The translations under genes were made by a program, and so were the position numbers. Positions 1 to 8,664 of a stretch of 11,531 nt of DNA are shown piece after piece. Position 1 is the stretch's first letter, and the number at the start of each line of letters is the position of its first letter. The DNA comes from Stephanodiscus triporus. Its lineage: Eukaryota; Bacillariophyta; Thalassiosirophyceae; Thalassiosirales; Thalassiosiraceae. A model generated the notes under the pieces. The model saw only the letters and a list, made by a program, of their open reading frames with translations, had not been told where the DNA came from and made no database searches. The stretch covers positions 1 to 11,531 of the forward strand of contig JALLAZ010000867.1 in assembly GCA_036939755.1 (NCBI GenBank). Direction: 5' to 3'.

Positions 1-112
1 GGACTTCATTCTAGAAAATACTACTTTGGTAGAATAACGGGGTTAACCCGGTGGTGCTTAAACCCCGGCCAATACGGTAGAAACCGAGCTGCCAATTGAG
101 GTCAAACGTACA

Positions 113-131
113 GTACGATACCATATCGTAC
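113..131. repeat. Perfect 8-bp hairpin, 3-nt loop
   Basis: GTACGATA at 113-120 and its exact reverse complement TATCGTAC at 124-131 flank the loop CCA. The right arm continues into another self-complementary tract (CGTACGTACG). The element lies about 170-190 bp before the small gene's ATG. It could be a dimeric transcription-factor site or a weak RNA hairpin; the function is unknown. Confidence 0.6.
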
Positions 132-151
132 GTACGTTCAAAGACCCGAAC

Positions 152-172
152 TCAAAACAAAAACAAAAACAA
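152..172 (+). repeat. CAAAA/CAAAAA simple repeat
   Basis: Three successive runs of four to five A residues separated by single C residues form a short A/C microsatellite. A short ACGACGAC run follows immediately. It lies in the presumed promoter or 5'UTR of the gene starting at 301. No function can be read from it. Confidence 0.7.
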
Positions 173-185
173 CGACGACTGTTAG

Positions 186-219
186 ATACTCCTAGAGTAT
201 GTAATACGATATCTAGATA
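186..219. repeat. Two adjacent palindromic elements
   Basis: ATACTC (186-191) and GAGTAT (195-200) form a 6-bp inverted repeat around CTA. Ten bases later TATCTAGATA (210-219) is a perfect 10-bp palindrome. Both lie within about 115 bp of the ATG at 301, where core-promoter or activator sites would be expected. Some of this may be chance in AT-rich DNA. Confidence 0.4.
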
Positions 220-300
220 CGTACCATATTATTTTTATTACCTTGGTCAAATTCAGCAATTGCCATCCGCATCCATCTCTCGCCTTCCTCCGTATCAATA

Positions 301-701
301 ATGGGTCTCCACCTTCCGTCTGCACTCGTAGGATCCGCCTTCGCCGGGTGCGGATTCCTCCTAATCCATCGTGAATTATCACATCGACATCGACTGACAA
401 CCAAGTGGGAATTGCAAGAATACGCCGAACGGCAATGGAAGGAGTGGAGGAAGAGTGCCGTCGATCCCATCTCTGATTCGGCACCGGTGAGAAAATCATT
501 ATTGTTACTCAGTAAAAATGGCTTCTGTTAGATCGGGTTTACATCATGAAAAATCTCTTATTCTGTACGCAACGAAAATAATCACCATATGAAAAGCAAA
601 ATGTTTCTTCGATTGATCCACCCGTGACTTTAGCCAGCATAACTTCTACGTGGAATAAGGGTATAGCAAGATTGAGGGACTTGACCAGCGAGAAAAAGTA
701 G
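301..701 (+). CDS. Small split gene: possible MICOS MIC13/QIL1-like inner-membrane protein
   Basis: The ATG at 301 (context CAATAATGG) opens a protein with a Gly/Ala/Leu-rich hydrophobic segment at residues 5-22, then a basic, helical stretch rich in Arg, Lys, Glu and Trp to about residue 52. Read straight through, the frame stops at 529-531. A second frame, open from 582 to the TAG at 699-701, gives a plausible C-terminus containing ITSTWNKGIARLRDL. Two GT-AG introns join the frames: 487-596 (GTGAGA to AAAG, 96 aa product) or 512-633 (GTAAAA to TTTAG, 92 aa product). An N-terminal glycine-rich membrane helix plus a C-terminal WN motif is the known layout of MIC13/QIL1 and the related yeast Mic12, cristae-junction subunits of mitochondria. 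Similarity beyond these landmarks is weak, so the function is tentative. It converges on the formiminotransferase-like gene. Confidence 0.45.
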
Positions 702-970
702 TAGTTTTCGGGTAGGAGGGTTATTTGGCGATGAATCTCGTGGACAGTACGATTAGGAGGACAACGACTCGACGTACTTCGAGGATTCGAACATCTTGAG
801 TCTGCTTCACAGAAACTAAGTTCAAAATTATCCTTTGTTGACAATCTTTGCACGAGCCGGCGAGGGCACGGTGCGCGGTGGCTCAAGAGGCGAAAGATTA
901 GTGTATTTCTTCGGTCTCATAATAAGGTGGGAGAAAATTTATCAACAAGTCCGTGTGCAAATCATTCTAA
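702..970. other. Convergent 3' intergenic region
   Basis: This space separates the stop of the small plus-strand gene from the stop of the minus-strand formiminotransferase-like gene. Both 3' ends must lie here. No canonical AATAAA is visible on either strand, and the open frames crossing it have no recognisable motif. No RNA gene was recognised. Confidence 0.5.
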
Positions 971-2101
971 TTATCGTGATAAGTGTTCTTCAAATTTACA
1001 AAATACTTCCTTGTCGTGATCCTTCCAAAACGACTCATTGTTGGATATACTACTGGCACCATGATCCTTGCCCTTGAAAAGGACATTTCGGCATTGCTCT
1101 TCCGTTGTGCCGACGCGATACGCTTCTTCCATGAAATATTTTTCACCGTGTATTTCAATAGACGACTGTTGCCTTTGTATGTCAATCCACTTATCTAGCT
1201 GTGCCCGGATCTCGTTAACTCCCCCCTCTTCTTTCGGTTTGGTTAAATTGCACGCTACTTCGTAAACATTCCCCCCCTGGGATTCATCTCTTGCGTATGC
1301 CAACGTCAATGCTTCCACTCCAGCAACTCCGTATCCTTTTTCAGCAATGTTTCTCCCCCTTAAAAATTGAGTAAGAGTCTTAGCTTGGTCAAAAGTGACG
1401 TTGGAAGTCAAGCGGATGTTGAAATTTTCTACAAAGTTGATAGGGGTCCCGACTATTGTATCGCCTTTTTTTGCCATGCTTGGTGAAGTCGATTGAGGTT
1501 TCGTTCCAGGGTCATTCCGGTGCTGCCCAGTGTGTGCTTTATCAATTGCCCCACCGGAGTTAAAGAATGCAGTACTTTCCCTTCTGACTTTTGCTAAAGG
1601 TTTGTTTTGGGTGCATGCCATACCGTAATAATGAACATTGACTAGTTTTGTCTCATAGATCTGCCTACCAATTTCACGTGCTGCATTTGCTGCCGCTTCG
1701 CGATCTATCGTCGAATTCTGATGTATTACACATGCCAATGGCATGATCGAAACATGATCCACCAAACCCACGAATGGATGCCGAGAGTCGTTATCCTCTC
1801 CGGATCTGTTGCCAACGTCTACATCAATGTCATCGATGACGCTACGAATCAGCTCACTTGCCACATCGGTAACACAATCCGGCCACCCCGCGAGATGAAA
1901 CGAGGATCGATCGTAAGGTATATCTGCGTAGGCGTGTATTATTGCCACTGGCGCCGGCAATTTGCCAACGCAACCTCTTTGCGTGCGAAGCTGGCCACAC
2001 CGATCTTGTGCCCTTTTTAGCAGGCGCAATAGCGTAGACTTGTGCGATGCAGATGCTGTGACGTAAATGTTGCATGCCACAATAGATGTGGCGGACATCA
2101 T
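971..2101 (-). CDS. Formiminotransferase-domain protein (FTCD N-domain-like, plant type)
   Basis: This 376 aa single-exon protein resembles the formiminotransferase half of glutamate formimidoyltransferase-cyclodeaminase and, more closely, the stand-alone plant FTCD-like proteins. Visible blocks in order are YDRSSFHLAG (63-72), matching the family's NRTVYTFVG region; HPFVGLVDHVSIMPL (108-122), matching HPRxGxxDxxxxxP and keeping the His equivalent to catalytic His82 of mammalian FTCD; VHYYGMA (156-162); NFNIRL (226-231); and EALTLAYA with NVYEVACNLTKP (263-289). In FTCD this domain moves a formimino group between formiminoglutamate and tetrahydrofolate in histidine breakdown. The cyclodeaminase domain is absent, as in plants, where the role is unsettled. 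Residues 165-215 form a low-complexity insertion. The motif Arg after HP is Phe here. The start is the first Met after an in-frame stop (2120-2122). Fold assignment is firm, substrate uncertain. Confidence 0.85.
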   Translation of the reverse strand: MMSATSIVACNIYVTASASHKSTLLRLLKRAQDRCGQLRTQRGCVGKLPAPVAIIHAYADIPYDRSSFHLAGWPDCVTDVASELIRSVIDDIDVDVGNRSGEDNDSRHPFVGLVDHVSIMPLACVIHQNSTIDREAAANAAREIGRQIYETKLVNVHYYGMACTQNKPLAKVRRESTAFFNSGGAIDKAHTGQHRNDPGTKPQSTSPSMAKKGDTIVGTPINFVENFNIRLTSNVTFDQAKTLTQFLRGRNIAEKGYGVAGVEALTLAYARDESQGGNVYEVACNLTKPKEEGGVNEIRAQLDKWIDIQRQQSSIEIHGEKYFMEEAYRVGTTEEQCRNVLFKGKDHGASSISNNESFWKDHDKEVFCKFEEHLSR

Positions 2102-2298
2102 GCGTTTTTCGAACCTCCTCTACTGACTGCGTTTTATTGCTTGCCCACCGGCGGAGAACAATGTAGATATCTCAATCTATCGTAATAACGTAAGTATCGT
2201 ACCAAACGTACACTGTTACACATACGACTGGGGAAGACGACGACGACGACCGCCTCGCAAACTCTCATTAGCCGTCGATTCGATCATCACCAACAAGT
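2102..2298. promoter_or_regulatory. Divergent (bidirectional) promoter region
   Basis: Only 197 bp separate the ATG of the minus-strand formiminotransferase-like gene from the ATG of the plus-strand RIC1 gene. Both 5'UTRs and both core promoters must fit here. It contains a GAC microsatellite near the RIC1 side and no clear TATA box. No large hairpin or upstream open frame was recognised. Confidence 0.6.
2236..2250 (+). repeat. (GAC)5 microsatellite
   Basis: Five perfect GAC units lie about 50 bp before the RIC1 ATG, in its presumed 5'UTR or core promoter. A shorter ACGACGAC run lies upstream of the small gene (about 171-178). No function is evident. Confidence 0.8.
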
Positions 2299-5200
2299 AT
2301 GACATTCCCCATTGCTGTCGGCACGGGGCCTCGCCATTCCTCTTCTCGGCCCTTTCCTCATGCGACATCTCGAAGAGAACGCAGTGACGGTATCGAGGTG
2401 CAAGATCATGGCGTGATCATGGCGATGGGAACTAACGACGACCAAACACTGACTGTCACCATGTTTATTAGCTACCATTTTGTTGTTTTGGCTCCTGACG
2501 CCATCGACAGTGCTTCTGAAACCATTGATCCGTGTGATATTGAGAGCAGGGGACAATATTCAGAAAACAATCATCCCAGCACTAGTGAAATGGGGGAGCT
2601 TAATGGTCATGATACGGATAATCGCTCAAGTGTGGAAAATGTTGACACACAGTTTCATGTCATAGCTGAACTGCGTGTTCAGATCACACCTACCACATCC
2701 CCTTTTGTTTCTAACATGGATGCCATGTCTAGGGAAACGAAAAGTAGAGTTCCTCTGGGTACGATGAGGGAGCGAAGAAGGCCGATGCCGAGCTGTGCAG
2801 CCTACACACCCAATGCATCAATCGAGTTTTCTTCAAATGATAGATATTTGGCATGTCTTATTCCTCTACCAATAAGTCATGAATTGGTTTTGTCATCCGA
2901 GTATGACCATGGGGGAGTAATACTTCAATCACACGACAAAAAATATGCACCGATATCTACTATCGTGATTTTCCGAATCCAAACAAAAGTTATCTCTTCC
3001 CAACAGCAACTGCAGCAACGAAAGAATCTTCACCTACCCGCATTTCCTGATTACATCGTGGAAAGTACGATCGGAGGAGACAGAACCGAGAATGAATTGG
3101 AAAATGACGCAACAAAGATGGTCGATAGTGTAGAGATGAGGGAGATGTCATCACAACAGACATTTCCTGGTTCAACTTCAACCTTATCATCGTCAAGGAG
3201 GAGTGCCACGTCATACGAAGCTCATTTACCGAAAATAGTTCGTGATCTTCGTCCACCAAATGAACTTTGTCCTCATTTAGGAAAGCTTAACGTTGCCATA
3301 TCAAATCGATTATTCGTTCGCAAACTTTCACGTGGAAGCAGTGATTCTGGTCCTGTACAGCCGCCAACTTTGAAATGTGCTACCAGCATGTGCAATGTTC
3401 CATCTGATCATTATCGTGGCAAGACGTCTTCTGCATCTTCATTGCTATTAGTAGGGACAATTGATGGGAGACTTCTCCTTGTGGATTTCTCATTGGCAAG
3501 AGTACGTTCTGTTGCACTGGAGTCCACGACTGGCGTTACTATAGATGATTGCGAAAATGAAGAACTCAACTATCATACAACAGAGAAGAGTTGTCACAAT
3601 GCGGAACAGAATCATCATGTGGCAGGGCGTTCCGGGTATTCCTGTAATGCGATCATACATGTCTCTCAAATAACCCCAACGCAATGGAAGTCTCTTGATA
3701 TTTACGGCGAAGAGCAGGGATCGCAAACAAAAGGACGCGTTTCCACGGTCTTGAGGGATGGAAGTGTGAATATTTACACCACATCTTTTGTCGCTCCGTC
3801 GGTGTTCAATGCGGATTCGCTCCCAGACGATAGGTTGCAGAAGAGAGATGATCTTTCTAATAGTTCTGATCGTTATCATGGGGAAAGAAACAATTGGTCA
3901 AAGCACACTGGACTTGAAATGAGAATTCATCTGCTTGCAACATATAACGCTCCCAAGTTGGGTCTTGATACGTCACTGTCGCGCCTACGTTATGCCCGAG
4001 CAAGATGGATCAGCCCCTTATTCCTTTCCCTATTGACACGATCCTCATATCTGGACGACGACTTTTTGCTCGGACGATGCTCAAGCACGTGTTTGATGCA
4101 ATCGGAAATGGTAGTGGCACAAGTATGGTGCGTTGCTGAAGTCATGCCACTCGATCAAGTGAGTCAAACGGAATACATTGGGCCGGATGTTGGTTGGGAA
4201 TTTAATGCTGGTGCCAATATTGTACTTGCTTCAGAATTGAAGATGCCATGTGGGGACAGTCTAAATGAGCTCATACATGGTACATTCTCACTGTCACAAA
4301 CAACCTTATCACCGCTGGATGGCAGTCGTTGCAAAGAATCTTTCCCTGATTTCGAGAAGAGCGTAGTTTTCACGGAATGCTCTCGTGGCATGTCAATTTT
4401 GCATCACCGTTCCACTGATTGTTTGGTAATAAACAGTCAAGTGGTGACATGTACATCATCTTCTTCCAATGGTGATGGTCTGAGAGTCCGACCATTTTGC
4501 TTGATCTGGGATTGGAAGCGAAATGTTCCTGGGCTGACATTGGCTAGCTGTAAGTCCTATCGTTTGCACCAACATGATGTTGATGCTGGCACACACCACA
4601 TACATTCGCTCTACTCTTGGTTTCAAGTTGGAGATGATGAAAGTAATGGGCTATGTGCTGTGCATATATACGAGCACATACTTTGCAGGAAGATTTGTCG
4701 AGCTGTAAAACACATCTTCAGTCTCAGCACTTTATCCCCCAAAAATAACACAGAGGGGTGCTTGAGCGTGAATGAGCCATCTGCTCTTCTGCTTCATAGT
4801 GATTCAGTGACATTTCCATTTCTCAGCAGGGTGCGTAAACTTGCTTTTATACGGCTTTGGTGCAGTGACATCAGCATGATCACTGACTTTCATTTTTCTG
4901 GCCTCGTTTATTTCGTCGTTTGTCAGCCAACTAATACGCCTGATGTATCTCTCAAATGGGAAGAGTCCCATGTACCACCCACATATGTTGCATCTAATGG
5001 ACCTTGCAAAATTGCTGCCATAGGGAAAGATTATGGTCGTTCGATTGCGGTTGCTGCTTCTCGCGGCTTGTGTGTGCTGGATTTGTCTCGACTGCCCCAG
5101 ATAGAGAGTGGACGGTTAGACTTGGCATCCCAGTCTCCTCGTTGGAAACTATTTAGCAATGTCAATGATGAACATCGGTTCCGTGTTGTCGGTATGACAT

Positions 5201-8043
5201 GGTGGGAGTGTAATAATGATGACTTTCTTCTTGCTGTTGTGCAATATGCAACAACTGACACCCTGCAGTTGGTTTGTTGGTCTCGAAAAAGTATTGGCTT
5301 CGGAAGCCAATTGTTGACAGAATCAACTGCAAAAGAAGAAGGCAAAAACGATAACGCTTCTGAATATGGAGTTTCTTTGCCGCCTGGATTTCGCGTGCAC
5401 TCTATGTCAATGATCAGAGATCCCATCAATGCATCGCCCGGCGGTCGGTCGACTTCGTCAAACCGTGCTCTTCTTCTTCTGGCGTATGTTTCTTTTGATG
5501 AAGGGGTTAGCTGTTGTGTGAATTACGCTCTGTATCAACTGCAGGCAACATCTCCTCAAAGAAAATATGAACTAGTCTTGGCTAGAAAATCTGCTCACGG
5601 AAGCATCCCGCTGCAACTTGGCACATCGCCTGATTTCTCTGCAGCAGAATCCGTGATTGGCATATTTCTTGCGGGAGGGTCCTTTTTATTTGACCTGGAT
5701 AAATCTCATATCCCACCGTTCCAAGACGCTTCGTATGATGCAATTGCTGTGATTGGAATAATGACAATTTTTCAGGGCTTGGTTGCTGTCTGTGTTAATC
5801 AAACAGAACCTATTCTGTATCGACCATCACTTCTTGGAAACTCTCGCGACAGTCGCCACTTAATTGTATCGTATTGGTTGTCGTGCACGATTTCAAGTAG
5901 ATATGGCTCCCGTATTGCTTGGAACATTGTCCAGAATGATGGCAATGTTTACTGCTGGTCGGTCCCTTGCAGAAATGCCGAAAACCTCGGTCGATTCGAT
6001 GTGGAGAAAAATGTAAGTCCAACCATAGGTTCGATGTATTGGAACTATCCGGAGTCTCATTTTTTGCCACCTACGCTTAGACCCCGGGAGTTCAGTGCTC
6101 AGACTTCTTGCCAGGACTAGAGAAACATTTCATTCTCGGCGAGATATGCTGTCTTGGATCTTCGACTTTCTGGATGAATGGCGCCACTACAAGCGAACGT
6201 GAAATAGCAATGGGTCCATTTAGCACCCTGTCATATGCGTCAACACTTTATGCTGGACAGAGATCTCGAAGGAATTCGTCCATTTCTGATCCAGCGGCCA
6301 CAAACTCTTTCCATGTCACCGACTGCATAGTTGCCCCTCCGCCATTTACTCCCTTTCTCTTCGTATCATTTTTGACTCTATCATCGAAATCATTATCAAC
6401 TGACTATTGTCAGCTGGTCAGTTGCGTAGATCAAGGTAATCCCGAGAGTTTGTACGCTGAATCAAACCATGAGCTTGCAATAAAGAGCATCAAGTCTACA
6501 ATGCGCCAGCAGGTGCATGGTCTGGGATCAACCTCATCTGTATTGCGGCTGATCACTTTGAAAGTCGTTGAGTTATTGGACGATTCCAAAACTGTAAACA
6601 ATGTCTCTGTTGGCAGTGTAGTACCAGACCACACCATCAATGACAAGATGCTTCTCTTACAGAAATGGAAGGTGGGCAAAGCAATATTGTCTGAAATAGT
6701 GGCTTTTGTAAATGAGATGTACGATGCCTTAGGATTTGCAACTTTCTTCCTGTCAGTGGGAAGACAATTGGAGCCGCACCAATTCGACCTCATTTTCCCT
6801 CTTCCAGCTTTATCGCTTGCACCGAATTCGCCACCGTTGCACACAGTTGAAGATCTTTTTTCGCTCTCTTGCGAATGCGGCTCTCTTGCCACTGCCTTAT
6901 CTGCGCTTCCTTTATTTTCGAGCCACAAGGAATCAGTTCGCATGGTGACCAAGCTAATTTATCATTGCCTCATCAAGATAGAAGAGAATTTTCAGTCGTG
7001 CTCCTCTCATACAGCTATCACCTCAGGTGAAGATGAATCATATCTTCATCAATTATTTTGGTTTGGCGTGAAATTGGAGGATGCAATCAATATAGAGAAA
7101 TCATACGAAGAAGACATGGAAGAAGATAAATCGAGTAGTGCATGTGAGTCAAAAGAAGAGGAACTCTCATTCGACTCCAGTCAAAGTTCAGGAGACAGCT
7201 CATATACGGCTGATGATGGTGAGTCATATCATTGAAGATTCTGATAAGTTTGCCGAGTTTATTTTCCGTTGACAGTTACATTCAGATTACACATTAGATA
7301 CATTTTCCTCTGAAGACAGTCACAGAGTGAGCTTTTTGTCTCCTTGTCAGTCACCGCATCGGAAACCCAGGAATGGATTTGTCAAGCGAGTGGCACAGAG
7401 GCTCTTCCCTCTGTATGGCTCTACGGTCATCCCTGATTCACCAAATGAGGATGCAGTCAAAGAAGCGGCGTCTTCATTCAGCAGCATCAAGGGGATACCA
7501 CGTTACGGTGTGTTCCCTAGTGTTGCTGGAGCAGTGTGTCTATTCATTGGCCGTGCTATTTTCGATGAAGCAGACAACGAAAATGGTGTAAGTTATGGCT
7601 GGAAAGCCGTGAGTGCAGTTGCACATCTTCTCCAGGGAGACAGAGAATCGGTGGCCATAACCTCTGCCAGTATGGAAAATGCCAAGAGAATATCACGGAT
7701 GTTGACCGTGGAAGATTTTCTTGCTATAGTTGCAGCTAGTGACAAGGGGTGTGCGACAGAAATGAAGGATCTGTCCATTTTTGTTCCCGGCATTTTGGTC
7801 AATCTTAGTTCCAGCTGCCGCCGACAAATCCACTCTGAAGTGTTGGGTACTTTGTTTAACCTTATTCTATTACTACTGCTACGGTATGATGTATGCCATG
7901 ACGTGCAGCTGAGTAGGACAACCTTGTTCGCAGTTGGCATTGTCTCGGGCCATCTCAGCGGAAGGATCGGTGAACTTCTTGATTTGTCGGAGAAATGTGA
8001 TGTAAATGACATTTATTCCGTGTATGCAGACTTAGTCAGATGA
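2299..8043 (+). CDS. RIC1 homologue, Rab6/Ypt6 GEF subunit, three exons
   Basis: Exons 2299-6012, 6081-7218 and 7286-8043 join in frame to 1869 aa. RIC1 binds RGP1 to form the GEF that activates Rab6/Ypt6 on Golgi membranes for endosome-to-Golgi retrieval. Diagnostic blocks are RWKLFSN with GMTWW (948-969), matching the KKWKLFGN...GGLAWW signature of animal RIC1; SRHLIVSYWLSC (1185-1196), matching its KRHLLEALWLSC block; and VEDLF...LATALSALPLF (1494-1517), matching the helical RIC1-domain repeat KDLFEECL...DTAASYL. The N-terminal two thirds shows beta-propeller-like strands (IDGRLLLVDF, RDGSVNIYTT, VVAQVWCVAEV), interrupted by long Ser/His/Asn-rich insertions that explain the length (human RIC1 is about 1420 aa). 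An acidic, Ser-rich linker (about 1570-1635) spans the exon 2/3 junction. The far C-terminus has a hydrophobic stretch (NLILLLLLRY) and is poorly conserved. Identity is well supported; exact N-terminus and splice sites are inferred. Confidence 0.85.
6013..6080 (+). other. RIC1 intron 1 (68 nt, phase 0)
   Basis: A consensus donor GTAAGT at 6013 follows an Asn codon, and the acceptor CTTAG ends at 6080 after a T-rich tract at about 6058-6065. Removal joins frame 1 to frame 3 exactly, bypassing the TAG at 6118-6120. An alternative acceptor TTCAG ending at 6095 also keeps the frame and would drop five residues, giving an 83-nt intron. Confidence 0.8.
7219..7285 (+). other. RIC1 intron 2 (67 nt, phase 1)
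   Basis: Donor GTGAGT at 7219 splits a codon after its first base. Acceptor ATTCAG ends at 7285, and a GTTGAC sequence just upstream could serve as branch site. Removal restores an Asp codon and connects the acidic linker to the C-terminal exon, skipping the TGA at 7233-7235. TTAG ending at 7297 is a weaker in-frame alternative. Confidence 0.8.
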
Positions 8044-8110
8044 CGAGGGAGTATCCCTGAAACAACGAATGTCTTCTGCCTTGGGAGCATCCGAGACATG
8101 CCTTCACAAA

Positions 8111-8123
8111 AATAAAAAATAAA
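8111..8123 (+). terminator. Tandem AATAAA polyadenylation signals for RIC1
   Basis: Two canonical AATAAA hexamers (8111-8116 and 8118-8123) lie 67-80 nt after the RIC1 stop codon in an A-rich tract. Position and sequence fit a eukaryotic poly(A) signal. The actual cleavage site is unknown. Confidence 0.6.
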
Positions 8124-8253
8124 ATACGATCAAGACTGCGCCGTTTCTCACCCATCCCATATGCTTGCAGATGTGGATTCCATGATTGCTCACGAAGGAG
8201 TCGGCGGGATATAATGACATGGACACGGTGGCATCACCTCATGAGCGAAGACC

Positions 8254-8259
8254 TTTATT
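8254..8259 (-). terminator. Possible AATAAA poly(A) signal for the cyclase gene
   Basis: TTTATT on the plus strand reads AATAAA on the minus strand, about 405 nt beyond the cyclase stop. It is the only perfect hexamer seen downstream of that gene before RIC1. The distance would give a long 3'UTR, and a non-canonical nearer signal is equally possible. Confidence 0.3.
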
Positions 8260-8588
8260 GCACCAGCTAGTGACCAGCGGAGGGTCCACGATGGATCATT
8301 GCTATTTTATGCTGGTTGGCGTCGCGAACGGACCAATGTGCGTGCACTCCGCCAGAATCACAAGAAAGGAGTGTGTGTGATGGGGAGAGACAGGCTTAGA
8401 CAAACATGAGCCGTAGTGGCCGAACACCTTACATTAATACACAAAATACGCCACCAGATATTTTGAGGGGAAGAAGAGGGGCAGCCAAGCAACGGAATCA
8501 GTAATTTGGAGAGGACAATCTCCATAGCCTCTTCTCGTCGGCTTCCTTTCGATGAAGAATGGACATCCCCTTCCCCGCGCACACTTAC

Positions 8589-8661
8589 TGCATCACACAC
8601 TTCCTAAAACAGAACCTCCCCCCACCGCTGCAATTAATGCATTATGCACTTCCTAAAACAG
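8589..8661. repeat. 24-nt imperfect direct repeat beside the cyclase stop codon
   Basis: Copies at 8589-8612 and 8638-8661 match at 21 of 24 positions. Their last 15 bases (CACTTCCTAAAACAG) are identical, and the period is 49 bp. A TAATGCATTA palindrome (8635-8644) overlaps the second copy. Both lie in the cyclase 3'UTR, the second ending four bases from the stop codon. Confidence 0.75.
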
Positions 8662-8664
8662 GCA

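Larger units (their letters stand above)
1..300. promoter_or_regulatory. Non-coding upstream region of the small gene at 301
   Basis: No convincing coding sequence is visible here on either strand. The stretch holds a GGGTTAACCC palindrome (40-49), a perfect 8-bp hairpin (113-131), an A/C-rich simple repeat (152-172), a 6-bp inverted repeat (186-200) and a 10-bp palindrome (210-219). It lies directly before the ATG at 301, so it probably contains the promoter and 5' untranslated region of that gene. No TATA box or defined factor site can be assigned. The upstream neighbour lies outside the window. Confidence 0.4.
8044..8664. other. Convergent intergenic region, RIC1 and cyclase 3' ends
   Basis: This 621-bp stretch lies between the RIC1 stop and the cyclase stop on opposite strands, so it should hold both 3'UTRs. 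It contains two AATAAA hexamers for the plus strand (8111-8123), one minus-strand AATAAA (8254-8259) and part of a 24-nt direct repeat next to the cyclase stop. Short open frames of 64-87 codons cross it, but none shows a recognisable motif. No RNA gene was recognised. Confidence 0.6.

Noticed and set aside
182..499. 105-codon minus-strand open frame
   Set aside because: It is antisense to the first exon of the small gene. It is Arg-rich with no recognisable domain and looks like a shadow frame.
781..800. GTTCGAATCC on the minus strand, resembling a tRNA T-loop
   Set aside because: The flanking bases do not form a T-stem beyond one pair, and no D-arm, anticodon arm or acceptor stem can be drawn.
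539..886. 115-codon minus-strand open frame
   Set aside because: It runs antisense to the better-supported C-terminal exon of the small gene, shows no motif and has no protein-like composition.
103..2212. Shared CAAACGTACA at 103-112 and 2203-2212 as a common promoter motif
   Set aside because: Matching 10-mers are expected many times by chance in a window of this size, so one pair is not evidence.
6108..7235. Independent second gene starting at TTG 6108
   Set aside because: The start is not ATG, the frame is open upstream to 6081 right after a good acceptor, and it continues the RIC1 family alignment. It is RIC1 exon 2.
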